Positions 44,032 to 53,901 are shown, numbered from the stretch's first letter. The stretch is 64,000 nt of DNA from Roseibaca calidilacus (GCF_001517585.1 NZ_FBYC01000004.1:248001-312000); one strand, 5' to 3'. Made by a program: numbers and translations. Notes: generated by a model not told the origin, from the sequence alone.

Positions 44032-45462
44032 TTAAAGGCCCTTTGCGCGGTAGCTGTCCGCGACCCGCGTGATCGACACGATAAAGGCCGCCGTGCGCAA
44101 ATCTGTCACGTCCTTTCGGCGGTGCCATTCTTCCGAAATTGCCTGATAAGCGGTGCGCATCGTGTCATCCAAGCCCGAGCGCACGAGTTGTATTTCATCC
44201 GCACCTTGCAGGTATTTCTTCTTGAAATCGGGCGCCAATTCCCAACCTAAACCCTTGTCAGCGGAAAGACGTTCCAATTCGCGCACAAGCGCCATGGCAT
44301 GGGCTTCCTCGTTGCGGCGCTGCATGCGCCCGAAGCGGATATGCGACAGGTTCTTGACCCATTCGAAATAGGACACTGTCACGCCGCCGGCATTCGCATA
44401 AAGGTCAGGGATGATGACGACACCCTTTTCGCGCAGGATTTCGTCACCCCCTGCCGTGATCGGGCCATTCGCGGCTTCGATAATCAGGGGCGCGCGAATA
44501 CGGTCGGCATTGCCACGGTTTATGACCCCTTCCAGCGCCGCTGGGATCAGGATGTCGCAATCCCGTTCCAGCACCGCCGCGCCGGTTTCGGTGTACTCGC
44601 CACCGGGGAACCCTTTGACCCCGCCATGCTGGCCGATCCAGTCGCGCACCGCGTCCGGGTCCAGCCCGCTGTCGTTAAGGATAGCGCCGTCGCGTTCGAT
44701 GATAGCGGTGATGCGCGCGTCATCTTCTTCGCGCAGGAACTTGGCGGCGTGATAGCCCACATTGCCCAAGCCCTGAACAATAACGCGCTTGCCCGCAAGG
44801 GTGCCGGTTAGCCCGGCCTTGGCCATGTCGTCGGGATGGCGGAAGAATTCGCGCAAGGCATATTGCACGCCGCGCCCCGTCGCTTCGACCCGGCCCTTAA
44901 TGCCGCCCGAATTCAGCGGTTTGCCGGTCACGCAGGCGCGGGCGTTGATGTCGGTCGTGTTCATCCGCGCATATTGGTCGGCGATCCACGCCATCTCGCG
45001 TTCGCCCGTGCCCATGTCGGGGGCAGGGACGTTCTGCGCCGGGTGGATCAGGTCGCGCTTGGCCAGTTCATAGGCGAAGCGGCGGGTGATCTGTTCCAGC
45101 TCATGTTCCTCGTATTTGCGCGGGTCAATGCACAGCCCGCCTTTCGACCCGCCGAACGGCGTTTCCACAAGCGCACATTTATAGGTCATCAGGGCGGCCA
45201 GCGCCTCTACCTCGTTCTGGTCCACCTCTGGCGCGTAGCGGATGCCGCCCTTTACGGGTTCCATATGTTCGGAATGCACCGCGCGATAGCCCACGAAGGT
45301 TTCGATCTTGCCGCGCAACCGCACGCCGAAGCGCACCGTGTAGGTCGAATTGCAGATCTGGATCTTGTCTGCCAGCCCCGGCGGCAGGTCGAGATAGCCA
45401 ACCGCGCGGCGGAACATGATATCCACATTCTCGCGAAAGCCGGGTTCTGTCACATCGCGCAT
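44032..45462 (-). CDS. Glu/Leu/Phe/Val-type dehydrogenase, probable glutamate dehydrogenase
   Basis: A 476-residue enzyme that interconverts glutamate and 2-oxoglutarate with ammonia. KGGIRYAPEVDQNEVEALA carries a substrate lysine (Lys71), Lys95 lies in MTYKCALV and Lys107 in PFGGSKGG is the catalytic lysine. VQGLGNVGYHAAKFL is the nucleotide-binding motif. NAD versus NADP preference cannot be read safely. ATG 45462 is chosen for the GGGAGGA site in front of it; a longer frame begins at 45498. A palindrome lies just upstream. Confidence 0.9.
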   Translation of the reverse strand: MRDVTEPGFRENVDIMFRRAVGYLDLPPGLADKIQICNSTYTVRFGVRLRGKIETFVGYRAVHSEHMEPVKGGIRYAPEVDQNEVEALAALMTYKCALVETPFGGSKGGLCIDPRKYEEHELEQITRRFAYELAKRDLIHPAQNVPAPDMGTGEREMAWIADQYARMNTTDINARACVTGKPLNSGGIKGRVEATGRGVQYALREFFRHPDDMAKAGLTGTLAGKRVIVQGLGNVGYHAAKFLREEDDARITAIIERDGAILNDSGLDPDAVRDWIGQHGGVKGFPGGEYTETGAAVLERDCDILIPAALEGVINRGNADRIRAPLIIEAANGPITAGGDEILREKGVVIIPDLYANAGGVTVSYFEWVKNLSHIRFGRMQRRNEEAHAMALVRELERLSADKGLGWELAPDFKKKYLQGADEIQLVRSGLDDTMRTAYQAISEEWHRRKDVTDLRTAAFIVSITRVADSYRAKGL

Positions 45463-45466
45463 GAAA

Positions 45467-45473
45467 TCCTCCC
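45467..45473 (-). promoter_or_regulatory. Ribosome-binding site deciding the glutamate dehydrogenase start
   Basis: GGGAGGA on the minus strand, four bases before ATG 45462. It falls inside the coding sequence of the longer reading from 45498 and argues for the shorter protein. Confidence 0.7.
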
Positions 45474-45478
45474 AAGAG

Positions 45479-45497
45479 TGACGCGAATTCTGCGTCA
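45479..45497. promoter_or_regulatory. Palindrome upstream of the glutamate dehydrogenase gene
   Basis: TGACGC-N7-GCGTCA, a perfect six-base inverted repeat 17 bp before the chosen start. It could be an operator or a leader hairpin; no regulator is identified. Confidence 0.4.
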
Positions 45498-45604
45498 ATT
45501 TGCTACATTGATTCCAAGACTATCAGGTCTGCCGTGGGTTGAAACCCCGCCATGACCTGCTTTTAGCTTCTTGCGACGCATTCTGGTTCCATAGACCTGT
45601 TTCA

Positions 45605-45620
45605 TTAAAATTTGCCTTAA
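45605..45620. promoter_or_regulatory. TTAA-spaced repeat upstream of the Tad genes
   Basis: TTAA-N8-TTAA (or TAAA-N7-TTAA), close to the CtrA box but with one base of extra spacing or one mismatch, about 130 bp before the first Tad gene. CtrA controls pilus genes in Caulobacter; its use here is a guess. Confidence 0.25.
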
Positions 45621-45747
45621 TTTGGCCACGAACCCGCGTCCTTCCGCCAAAAAAAAGCCATCTGACAGGCGTAGTGACACCAAGAGGTTGCTGCTTACTG
45701 CCCGTCTGTGCGCTGCGGGCAGTTGCGGCGTTCAAGAGGTGTAAGTG

Positions 45748-47124
45748 ATGAACAAGTATACGCGTTTCAAAGGGCCAATGCGCAAGGCGCTGTCACGGAT
45801 GGCCCAAACATATATCCGCACAGAAGATGGCACGATCGTGGTCTTTGGCCTGATTATCTTTGTGCTGATGCTGATGGTCAGCGGTATGGCCGTGGATATG
45901 ATGCGCTATGAAAGCGAACGGGTGCGGCTGCAAGGCACGTCGGACCGTGCGGTATTGGCTGCGACCTCTTTGAAGAACAGCAATGCCAGTATGACACCGG
46001 AAGAACTTGTGCAGGCCTATTTCGATGCCGAGGGGCTGGGCGAATTTGCGTCTGGCAACATTGAAGTGTCCGGCACGCCAGAAACCGGACGCACGGTGCG
46101 GGTGACCCCGTCGGCGCAGATGGATACGATGTTCTTGCGCATGTCGGCGGTCGATCATCTGGATATGATCGCCCCGGCGGCTGCGGTCGAAGGCACGGGC
46201 ATTGCAACGAAGATCGAAATTGTCATGGTGCTGGATGCGTCCGGGTCCATGGGGTCGTACACGTCCACCGGCAACACCCGGCTGGAAGAGATGAAACTGG
46301 CTGCAAAATCCTTCGCGGACGAAATTCTGACCAATAACGACCCGGAAAACGTGTCTATATCGCTTGTCACCTACGATTCGTGGGTGCTGCCCACGACGGG
46401 GATGCTGAACCACATGCTGGATGTCAGCGGCACCGGCGCCTGTCTGGAATTCGACGACTGGGCAGATGTGCGCGCGGGCAACGGACCGCCAGCGCATAGC
46501 AATGCCGGTGGCAATGGCAATGGCGGCATGTCGGGCAACGGAAATGGGCCGCCATGGGCAACGGTCGGACGGAACAGTACCAACGCTCCCGCCTCGCGCC
46601 GGCACTGCTCGACCGACCCGACCTTTGAGATCAAGCCGATGATGAACGATCTTGTCACGTTCGAGCAGAATATCGATTCGATCACCACGCGCGGCACCAC
46701 GTCCATCGACCTTGGCGCGCGTTTCGGGGCGATGATGCTGGACCCGGACATGCGCGGCTTCATCGACTCGCTGATCGATGACGGAACCTTGCCAGAGGCC
46801 ATGCGGGGCCGCCCCTTCGACTGGGATGAACCGGGCGTGCAACGGGTGATGGTGCTGCTGACCGATGGCGAAAATTGCTGCGGGTCGCGGTTCAGCACCC
46901 CTGTTCAGGACGACAATACTCTGGCGGTCTGTCAGGGGATGCGCGCCAATGACGTGACGGTCTATACCGTGTCCTTCGACGCCCCAGCCGGCGCGATCGA
47001 CCTGCTGTCGCAATGCGCATCCTCGCCCAACCATTTCTTCAACTCTGGCGGTGACGCGCTGGTGACGGCGTTCGACGCGATTGCCACGAATGTGCAGGTG
47101 CAGGCGCTGCGCCTGACAGAGTAG
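45748..47124 (+). CDS. TadG-like protein with von Willebrand A domain
   Basis: A 458-residue protein: one membrane helix at about 30-52 in the TadE/TadG layout (EDGTIVVFGLIIFVLMLMVS), a TadG-like segment to about 150, then a vWA domain whose MIDAS motif is DASGSMGS near residue 167. A Gly/Asn-rich, Pro-containing insert (about 245-275) interrupts the domain, and a CC pair and other cysteines may form disulfides. It is probably an envelope or pilus-tip adhesion component. ATG 45748 is chosen with GAGGT upstream; a GTG sits one codon earlier. It is the first of three Tad-type genes. Confidence 0.82.
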   Translation: MNKYTRFKGPMRKALSRMAQTYIRTEDGTIVVFGLIIFVLMLMVSGMAVDMMRYESERVRLQGTSDRAVLAATSLKNSNASMTPEELVQAYFDAEGLGEFASGNIEVSGTPETGRTVRVTPSAQMDTMFLRMSAVDHLDMIAPAAAVEGTGIATKIEIVMVLDASGSMGSYTSTGNTRLEEMKLAAKSFADEILTNNDPENVSISLVTYDSWVLPTTGMLNHMLDVSGTGACLEFDDWADVRAGNGPPAHSNAGGNGNGGMSGNGNGPPWATVGRNSTNAPASRRHCSTDPTFEIKPMMNDLVTFEQNIDSITTRGTTSIDLGARFGAMMLDPDMRGFIDSLIDDGTLPEAMRGRPFDWDEPGVQRVMVLLTDGENCCGSRFSTPVQDDNTLAVCQGMRANDVTVYTVSFDAPAGAIDLLSQCASSPNHFFNSGGDALVTAFDAIATNVQVQALRLTE

Positions 47125-47268
47125 CCGATGCACCGGGTGCGATGGGTTACGGCCTGCCGCGCCAAAACCGTCGCTTCATGCCACGGTGCTTTCCGAAATT
47201 TGCCGCAATTTCTTGCAATGCTGGCTTGTGCCTTTTTGGGCTGATGCATGGAATGAACGGATTGGATT

Positions 47269-47811
47269 ATGAGTATCGCGTTGAAATCACTTCGTAATTG
47301 GGCATTCAGGCAGGATGGTGCCGTCACGGCCGAATTCGTGATTGCCGTGCCGTTTATTCTGAGCCTGTTCTTCGCTTCGGTCGATGTTGGCATTTCCATG
47401 TTGCGGCAGGTCATGCTGGACCGCGCCATGGACCTTGCGGTGCGCGAGGTGCGGCTTGGGCGCGTGCCCAGTGATGGTTCGGTCACGATGGCGCAGCTTA
47501 TCTGCGCCCGCACGGCGCTGTTGCCCGATTGCATAAACAATATCACGGTCGAAATGCAGCCCGTCGATACGCAGGATTTCACCGGGCTGACCCCGGCGGT
47601 GCAATGCGTGAACCGGGAACTGGACCTGACGCCTGCCGTTACCTTCAATGTCGGGGCTGGGGCGAACGCACAGGAATTGATGCTGATCCGCACCTGCGTC
47701 GCGGCCGAGCCCCTGATCCGGATGACCGGGTTCTTCACGTCCATGCCGATCAATTCAGAGGGCCAGTATGTTGTTGTTTCAAGGGGGGTATTTGTAAATG
47801 AGCCGAGTTAA
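47269..47811 (+). CDS. TadE-like minor pilin
   Basis: A 180-residue protein with a short positive N-terminus and a hydrophobic helix carrying the pilin-like glutamate (GAVTAEFVIAVPFILSLFFA, about 18-37), followed by an exported domain with three cysteines. This is the TadE pattern: a pseudopilin processed by the Tad prepilin peptidase and used in assembling Flp/Tad pili. It overlaps the following gene by 14 bases. No tadA/tadB/tadC or flp gene is in this window. Confidence 0.82.
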   Translation: MSIALKSLRNWAFRQDGAVTAEFVIAVPFILSLFFASVDVGISMLRQVMLDRAMDLAVREVRLGRVPSDGSVTMAQLICARTALLPDCINNITVEMQPVDTQDFTGLTPAVQCVNRELDLTPAVTFNVGAGANAQELMLIRTCVAAEPLIRMTGFFTSMPINSEGQYVVVSRGVFVNEPS

Positions 47812-49666
47812 GAGTTTCACCCGCCTTCTGCGCGATTTCGCGACTGACGCGCGGGCAGCCGTCACCGTTGAAATGGTGCTGATCCTGCCGCTGCTGATCT
47901 GGGCCTTTTTCGCCACGATGATCTTCAACGATGCCTACCGCGTCCGCACATTGGCGCAATCCGCGGCGCTGCATGTGGCCGATGCGATCTCGCGCAGCAC
48001 GACCATTCTGACAGAGGATTATCTGGAAGGCATGAACGATGTTTATGACTTCCTGCTTGCAGAGCAGCAGACCTCTCGCTTGCGGATTACCTCTGTGGCT
48101 TGGGATCGCGATGCCGACCGCCCGATGGTGCTTTGGTCCCACGGCACGCGCGGCATGAACCCATTGCCAGAGAACGCATTTGAACTGCTGGCCTCTGACG
48201 ATCTTGGTGTGCTGCGCGAATTGATGGATGGCGAGGACGGCACCGATCTGATCGCGGGTTTTACGCAAATGCCCAATGTCGATCTGCACAATCGTATTCC
48301 GCCCGTTATGCCGGGCGAAGCGCTGATCTTGGTCGAAAGCTTTACCATGTGGGAAACGCCGCTACGCGGGGTATTCTTGGGGTTCGACATTCTGGACGAT
48401 ACGCGTCTTAGCCCGATTGCGGTTGTGCGCCCGCGTTTCTCGCCCTTCATCAATTTCGAGGGCGCGATCGTCGCCGCACCGCCCGATGCCAATGAATTCG
48501 CAGGTCCGGATGTCGAACCTGGAACCGGCGACGAAGAGGAACCCGAAGAGCCAACAGAGCCGGACGGTGGACTTGTCATCGTGGACAATGATTTTACCAC
48601 CAACGATACCGATGGTTGGTCCCAGACCACGGTCACGAGCAGCAGTGACGGATCAATCGGTCGTTTCCTTGGGCCATTCGGCGGCGAAACCCATGGCAAC
48701 CCCGTGACCTTCGAGGTGGACCTTGGCCGCGAGATGGTTGCGGCCCGTATCGAATTCGACCTGTATCTGCTGGACAGTTGGGATGGCTATGATCCGAACT
48801 GGTCGCCAGACGGTGGCGAACAGCTTTGGATTGGCGTCGATGGCACCAGCATAGCCGCAGAGGCCTTTCAGGTGAATCCATTGGGGATCATGCGTGCAGC
48901 ACGCGACACCACAGCGTCCCGCGAAGAGGGAGAGTTCCGCACCAGAATGGAACTGGTCGGCGACAATATGACGATTGGCGGTTCGGGCTGGTCCGATCAG
49001 GCATGGCGCGTCACGATCGACATTACCGACCCAAACGAGGTTTTTGACCTTGGCTTCCAGATGCTCAGCGATGAAGCAAGAGACAATGAGAGCTTCGGGA
49101 TTGACAACTTCCGCATCAGCGCGACTGCGGGCACGCAAACCCAAGGACACTTCATTCCGTCCCAAACCAAAATCAACACCGACCCGTTCTCTGGGTTTCA
49201 GAAGTTTCGGGGCTGCCCAGAGCCAAGGCTTGCCGCGCGCACCCATCATGTAACGCAATCTGCGCTTGAAGCGTCGGGGTCGTCTTTGCGCCACCGGGTT
49301 CAGGCTGGGGGCCGTTCGGACCTGACGGCTTGCAATGGCTTCGATCACAACGATTATGGGTATGTAAACGCCAACCCGACCCTGCTTTTCAACTGGGACA
49401 ACGAAAACCGGTCCGGCCCCGGAAACCGTTTGCGGATTCGAACAGATGACGGGAACAGAGGGTTTACCTGCGACGCAATCCTTGCGGTCAGGGATCCCGG
49501 CGGCCAGTGGAACTATAATGGCTGGACCAGTTGGGGTACATTGTTTTTCGACGACTTCAACGCCCGTTTGGACCTAGAGAATGCACAAAGCGGCACCTAT
49601 CAGGTCTATGTCGGAAACTGGTATCGTGGAAACTGCCAGACCGACATTATCTTCGAGAGATATTGA
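47798..49666 (+). CDS. TadE-like protein fused to large extracellular domains
   Basis: A 622-residue protein whose first 230 residues form a normal TadE-like unit (AAVTVEMVLILPLLIWAFFA at 20-39, then an exported region). A Glu/Pro-rich linker (about 238-262) leads to a beta-rich domain (about 263-445) opening with NDFTTNDTDGWSQTTV and containing LYLLDSWDGYDPNW, like calcium-dependent beta-sandwich modules of exported Roseobacter proteins. A last domain (about 475-622) with paired cysteines (CNGFDHNDYGY; FTCDAILAV; RGNCQTDI) resembles PPC-type modules. TadE proteins are normally about 150-200 residues, so this looks like a pilin-like subunit with an adhesive head. Confidence 0.75.
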   Translation: MSRVKSFTRLLRDFATDARAAVTVEMVLILPLLIWAFFATMIFNDAYRVRTLAQSAALHVADAISRSTTILTEDYLEGMNDVYDFLLAEQQTSRLRITSVAWDRDADRPMVLWSHGTRGMNPLPENAFELLASDDLGVLRELMDGEDGTDLIAGFTQMPNVDLHNRIPPVMPGEALILVESFTMWETPLRGVFLGFDILDDTRLSPIAVVRPRFSPFINFEGAIVAAPPDANEFAGPDVEPGTGDEEEPEEPTEPDGGLVIVDNDFTTNDTDGWSQTTVTSSSDGSIGRFLGPFGGETHGNPVTFEVDLGREMVAARIEFDLYLLDSWDGYDPNWSPDGGEQLWIGVDGTSIAAEAFQVNPLGIMRAARDTTASREEGEFRTRMELVGDNMTIGGSGWSDQAWRVTIDITDPNEVFDLGFQMLSDEARDNESFGIDNFRISATAGTQTQGHFIPSQTKINTDPFSGFQKFRGCPEPRLAARTHHVTQSALEASGSSLRHRVQAGGRSDLTACNGFDHNDYGYVNANPTLLFNWDNENRSGPGNRLRIRTDDGNRGFTCDAILAVRDPGGQWNYNGWTSWGTLFFDDFNARLDLENAQSGTYQVYVGNWYRGNCQTDIIFERY

Positions 49667-49767
49667 CGGGCTGCCCTGACGTCTGCCTGCGGGCGCAAGC
49701 ATCATCGCCTTGCGCCCTGCACATGTCCGGGGCTAAGCTGCGCTTGGTAATGTCTGGGGATCAGTTT

Positions 49768-50061
49768 ATGCGCCGCGCCATTTTGTCTTGCTGCCTGATT
49801 GCCGGGCTTGCGGCCTGCATGGCCAGTCCGGACCTGCCGCCCGCTGACCGCCAAGCCCGTGGAGAGGTGCCGCGCCTTGTGCCGATCTCGGGCCTGCTGG
49901 CGCAATCATCGGCGCAGGGCGATGCGCCCGAAACCGAGTTTGCCGCCTCTCCCGCTGCGCGGGCGGAAAGGTTGCGGGCCCGCGCGGCGCAGTTGCGCGG
50001 ACCGGTCATCGCCTCTGGGGATCGGGCGCGGCTGTTGGCCTCTGACAGCCGGCTGCGCTAA
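49768..50061 (+). CDS. Small lipoprotein of unknown function
   Basis: A 97-residue protein with lipobox LAAC (Cys near residue 15) and an Ala/Arg-rich, probably helical remainder (AARAERLRARAAQLRG). No known domain was recognised. ATG 49768 is chosen with GGGGA about eight bases upstream; the frame is open far upstream but only in another frame of the pilin-like gene. It follows the Tad genes by 100 bp and may belong to that transcript, since Tad systems commonly include a small lipoprotein. Confidence 0.6.
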   Translation: MRRAILSCCLIAGLAACMASPDLPPADRQARGEVPRLVPISGLLAQSSAQGDAPETEFAASPAARAERLRARAAQLRGPVIASGDRARLLASDSRLR

Positions 50062-50097
50062 TGCAGGTTGCGCAATGCCGAGGCCGTGCGACAGGTG

Positions 50098-50874
50098 CTA
50101 GTGCCCGATCTCTGCCAAAGCGCGGGCCTCTTCAGGGCGCAGGTCATGGCGGCGGATTTGTGCGGTATGAATGGAAAACACCACTGCGCGGCTGAGCGGC
50201 AAACGCAGCAGGCATTGCCGCTCCGAGCGCACAAAATCGCCATCGTCACGCTTGTCCTTGGGCGCGAATTCCGGGCGCGGCTGATACAGCGCGGGGTTCG
50301 TGTAGCGCAGCAGGTTCGCGCGCCATAGCGGCTGTTCGGGGCGGATCGCATCGAACATGCGCTGCACGCGAGCACCCATCTGCGCGTCATAGCTGGCCAC
50401 CGGGGCATGAATGCGCAGCAAGGGTTTGCCCAGCTTGTCGGCAAGGGTCCAACTGGACGGAAAACACAGCACCGCCCCGGTCAGCACATGTTCATCCGAC
50501 CCTTGGGGTTTTTGCAGAATGCAGAAATCTTCCTGCACCAGCAGCCCAAGGCTACGCAGCGGGCGCGCGCGGTCCAAGGCAACGACGCGGCCATCGGGGC
50601 AGGTGACATGGGTTTGCGTGACGTCAAAGCCCAGTTCGGGCAGGTCGTGCAACACGGCCTCCAGCAATTCGGCCGCCGCTGTCTGCGCCTGCGGCAAGCA
50701 AGCCAGAACGTCGCCCGCCCGGTCGTCCAGCAGCCGCGCGCGCTCTGACATCTGGGCTGCGTAGGCGTCCGAGATCAGCAGCCAATCTGCGCGCGCCAGC
50801 GGCATCACACCGGGCAGGCGGCGGCGGGTGGGGTCCACCCATGGGGCAAAGGGCAGGCGGGCGTTCAGGATCAT
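50098..50874 (-). CDS. DUF3445 protein (heme-dependent oxidative N-demethylase-like)
   Basis: A 258-residue protein matching DUF3445, a family that includes the heme subunit of dimethylamine oxidative demethylases. LLVQEDFCILQKPQG, LCFPSSWTLADKLGKPLLRIHAPV and the C-terminal RSERQCLLRLPLSRAVVFSIHT are family features. The other subunits of the demethylase are not adjacent, so the substrate is unknown. It is divergent from the YbdK-type ligase gene with an 80-bp gap. Confidence 0.8.
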   Translation of the reverse strand: MILNARLPFAPWVDPTRRRLPGVMPLARADWLLISDAYAAQMSERARLLDDRAGDVLACLPQAQTAAAELLEAVLHDLPELGFDVTQTHVTCPDGRVVALDRARPLRSLGLLVQEDFCILQKPQGSDEHVLTGAVLCFPSSWTLADKLGKPLLRIHAPVASYDAQMGARVQRMFDAIRPEQPLWRANLLRYTNPALYQPRPEFAPKDKRDDGDFVRSERQCLLRLPLSRAVVFSIHTAQIRRHDLRPEEARALAEIGH

Positions 50875-50954
50875 GCTGTATCGCTATCGTGCCAGATGGC
50901 GTGCCGCCATAGCATTTTCTTGCGCAGGGGCGATTTTCGCGGCAGCATGACCCT

Positions 50955-52085
50955 ATGGAAACGCCAGAGTATACGCTTGGCATTGAAGAAGAATACCTGC
51001 TGGTCGACGCCCAGACCTGCGCCCTTGCCGATGTGCCCGATGCTTTGATGCAAGATTGCGTGCAGGCGCTGGGCGATCAGGTCTCGCCAGAGTTTCTGGC
51101 GTGCCAGATCGAAGTGGGCACCGGCGTGTGCGCAAATATCGCCGAAGCGCGTGCCGATCTGGGGCATTTGCGCCGCACGATTGCTGCTTGCGCGGCCGAA
51201 TACGGCATGGCCCCCTTGGCGGTGTCCTGCCACCCGTTCGCGGATTGGCAATCACGCAAACATACGGAAAAACAGCGCTATAACGACCTTGCCCGCGATC
51301 TGGGCGGGGTGGTGCGGCGGATGCTGATTTGCGGCACGCATGTCCATGTCGGCCTGCCGGATGACGATCTGCGCATGGATATCATGCGCCAGTTCAGTTA
51401 CTTCCTGCCGCATCTGCTGGCGCTGTCCACATCCTCGCCCTATTGGGGTGGGCAGGATACAGGGCTGAACAGCTACCGTTTGTCGGTGTTCGACAACCTG
51501 CCGCGCACCGGACTGCCGCCCGATTTCATTGCCTATGCCGAATATCGCCGCTCGGTCGATATGCTGATTGGCGCGGGGCTGATCGAAGACACGTCGAAAA
51601 TATGGTGGGATATTCGCCCCTCGGCCCGCTTTCCAACGCTGGAAGCGCGGATTTGCGATGTCATGCCAATTATGGAGCATACCTTGACCGTGGCCGCGCT
51701 GGTGCAATCCATCATGCGGTTGCTGGTCGAATTGCGCCGCCGCAACCAGCGCTGGCGCATTTATGATCGCTTCCTGATAGCCGAGAACCGATGGCGCGCG
51801 CAGCGCTATGGCCCGCGCGAAGGGCTGCTGGATATCGGGCGCGGCGCCCTTGTGCCGATGGGCGAGTTGGTGGCCGAGTTGATCGAACTGCTCAGTGTCG
51901 ATGCCATGGCGCTTGGCTGCCTGAACGAATTGCGCGGCGCACAGGATATTGTCGCACACGGCACCAGTGCAGAGCGCCAGCGCGCGGTTTACGCACAGGC
52001 CACAGATGACGGTGCGGACGCGTCAGAAGCCTTGCGTGCCGTGGTCGGATCGCTGATGGCCGAATTTACCCAAGGGCTGGATTAA
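50955..52085 (+). CDS. YbdK-type carboxylate-amine ligase
   Basis: A 376-residue GCS2-family ATP-dependent ligase with weak gamma-glutamylcysteine ligase-like activity in the E. coli relative. [12 protein letters not shown] at 7-18 carries the metal-binding acids, [12 protein letters not shown] near 131 the histidine motif, and [17 protein letters not shown] the loop that follows. The natural substrate is unknown. Its stop is convergent with pgeF, overlapping by four bases. The window thus holds two GCS2-like ligases, this one and the amidoligase at 16699. Confidence 0.88.
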   Translation: METPEYTLGIEEEYLLVDAQTCALADVPDALMQDCVQALGDQVSPEFLACQIEVGTGVCANIAEARADLGHLRRTIAACAAEYGMAPLAVSCHPFADWQSRKHTEKQRYNDLARDLGGVVRRMLICGTHVHVGLPDDDLRMDIMRQFSYFLPHLLALSTSSPYWGGQDTGLNSYRLSVFDNLPRTGLPPDFIAYAEYRRSVDMLIGAGLIEDTSKIWWDIRPSARFPTLEARICDVMPIMEHTLTVAALVQSIMRLLVELRRRNQRWRIYDRFLIAENRWRAQRYGPREGLLDIGRGALVPMGELVAELIELLSVDAMALGCLNELRGAQDIVAHGTSAERQRAVYAQATDDGADASEALRAVVGSLMAEFTQGLD

Positions 52086-52840
52086 AGCCGGATGACCGAA
52101 ATCAACCGCCCGTAATCGGCCTGTCCTTCGTGGCAGGACCGCCGATAGGAATAGAACGCCGCCGGGTCGGCATAGGTGCAATGGCCGGTCCAATGTGCGT
52201 CTACCCCCGCCGCGCGCAGGCGTGCCAGCCCGAAACCGGGCAGGTCGAACTGGTAGCGCCCATTCTCGCCATTGGCGAAGAAGCGCATATGGCCTTGGTC
52301 CGCGTCCAGAAACCTTTCCAGAAAATCCTGCCCGACCTCGTAATTGCGCTGGCTGATGCACGGCCCGATCACCGCCGCGATGCGCGTGCGCGTGGCGCCC
52401 AGCGCGATCATCGCGTCGATGGTCTGCTCCAGCACCCCGTCCAACGCACCGCGCCAACCGGCATGGGCCGCGCCGATGACGCCCGCCTTGGTATCTGCAA
52501 ACAGCACCGGCTGGCAATCGGCGGTCAGAATGGCCAGCGCCAGACCGGGCGTGGCGGTGACCACCGCATCGGCGCGCGGGCGCTCAGCCTCGGCGATGGG
52601 GCCGTTGACGGTAGCGACATCGGCGGAATGCACTTGGTGCACCGTCACCAGCGCGCCCGCATCCACTGCCATGGCGTCGGCCACGCGGGCGCGGTTCATG
52701 CGCACGCTGTCGCTTTGGTCGGACGATCCGGGGCCGCAATTGAGCCCCGCGAAAATGCCCGAAGACGCCCCGCCGCGCCGGGTGAAAAACCCGTGCAGCG
52801 CCGGTGTCAGCGCATCAGAGGTGATGATTTCGAGCGTCAC
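52082..52840 (-). CDS. pgeF: Polyphenol oxidase-family protein PgeF (YfiH)
   Basis: A 252-residue protein of the YfiH/laccase-domain family, which acts as a peptidoglycan editing factor removing wrongly added serine from muropeptide precursors. The family residues are visible: [21 protein letters not shown] and [14 protein letters not shown] (about 120-134), giving the His/Cys/His metal set. The GTG at 52840 overlaps the stop of the methyltransferase gene (GTGA), so the two are coupled. A much longer frame exists upstream but belongs to that neighbour. Confidence 0.88.
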   Translation of the reverse strand: MTLEIITSDALTPALHGFFTRRGGASSGIFAGLNCGPGSSDQSDSVRMNRARVADAMAVDAGALVTVHQVHSADVATVNGPIAEAERPRADAVVTATPGLALAILTADCQPVLFADTKAGVIGAAHAGWRGALDGVLEQTIDAMIALGATRTRIAAVIGPCISQRNYEVGQDFLERFLDADQGHMRFFANGENGRYQFDLPGFGLARLRAAGVDAHWTGHCTYADPAAFYSYRRSCHEGQADYGRLISVIRL

Positions 52841-53901
52841 GTGACCTGTCCAAAACCGGGCGGTTGTTGTGCGCCGGGCGGGTATAGCCCAAGCGCCTTG
52901 AATAGCTGACCCATTTCGCCCGCGTCGGTCAAGCGCCGATATGCGGCAAGATGGCTTTCCAGCGCCGGGCCGGACAGGCCGCGCGCCAGCGCCTCGGCGC
53001 GCGGCGCAATGCCCAGACGCGCCAGCAGCGCGCCTTGCGGGGTCAGCGGTGTGGCGGCCAATGCGCTGGCCTTGGCCAAGGCGCGGAAATCCACATGCGC
53101 GGTCAGATCGGCCTCTCCCGGATGGCCAAGGGGCGCGTCCTTCTGTTGCTGCCAGATCGCTTGCAGCGTGTCGCCTGTGCTGCCCCAATCGCCATAATCC
53201 ACGATCAGCGCGAAACCGCCCTGCGCGGCGATCCGTGTGCTGATCGCGTCGATTACCGGCAGGGCAGGGGCGCAGGTTTCCACCATTGCCCCTTCGGGCG
53301 TTTGGTCCAGCAGGTCATCCAGCGCGGCAAGCGGCGCGGGCGGCGTCAGGCCGAATACCAGTTTGTCACCCTCCAGCCCCACCACGCGTTCGGCCCAACC
53401 TTTCGGGTGGCGCAGGAATTGCCGTATCGGCAGCGCGTCGAAAAACTCGTTGGCGAAAACGAAAAGCGGGCGGTCGTCGGGCAGGCTATCTGCCGTGTCA
53501 TGCCAAACAGCGCCGGGCACGCGCCTGGCTTGGGCGGTGCGCAGGACGGGCGATGCCTCGACCAGATGCACCTGTGCGCCCGCCTGAAACCCCGGCACCC
53601 GTGCGGTTGCACGCAAGATATCGGCCATCAGCGTGCCGCGACCAGGGCCAAGCTCTGCCAGGGTGAAGGGGCTGGGCGCGCCTTGGTCCATCCAGACCTG
53701 CGCGATCAAAAGGCCCAACAGCTCTCCGAACATCTGGCTGATCTCTGGCGCAGTGGTGAAATCGCCTGCCTGTCCCAACGGGTCACGCGTTATGTAATAG
53801 CCATGGCGCGGGTGCAGCAGGCATTGCGCCATATATTCGGCCACGGTGATCGGCCCTTGCGCTGCGATTTGACGGCGCAGGATCTTGGCCAGCGCGGTCA
53901 T
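52837..53901 (-). CDS. SAM-dependent methyltransferase (MidA/NDUFAF7 family)
   Basis: A 354-residue class I methyltransferase. [20 protein letters not shown] and [21 protein letters not shown] are the N-terminal family signature, and [17 protein letters not shown] at about 82-98 is the SAM-binding loop. The mitochondrial relative methylates an arginine of complex I subunit NDUFS2 during assembly, and a similar role is plausible in a bacterium with the same complex. It overlaps lgt at its start and pgeF at its end, forming a tight three-gene operon. Confidence 0.87.
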   Translation of the reverse strand: MTALAKILRRQIAAQGPITVAEYMAQCLLHPRHGYYITRDPLGQAGDFTTAPEISQMFGELLGLLIAQVWMDQGAPSPFTLAELGPGRGTLMADILRATARVPGFQAGAQVHLVEASPVLRTAQARRVPGAVWHDTADSLPDDRPLFVFANEFFDALPIRQFLRHPKGWAERVVGLEGDKLVFGLTPPAPLAALDDLLDQTPEGAMVETCAPALPVIDAISTRIAAQGGFALIVDYGDWGSTGDTLQAIWQQQKDAPLGHPGEADLTAHVDFRALAKASALAATPLTPQGALLARLGIAPRAEALARGLSGPALESHLAAYRRLTDAGEMGQLFKALGLYPPGAQQPPGFGQVT

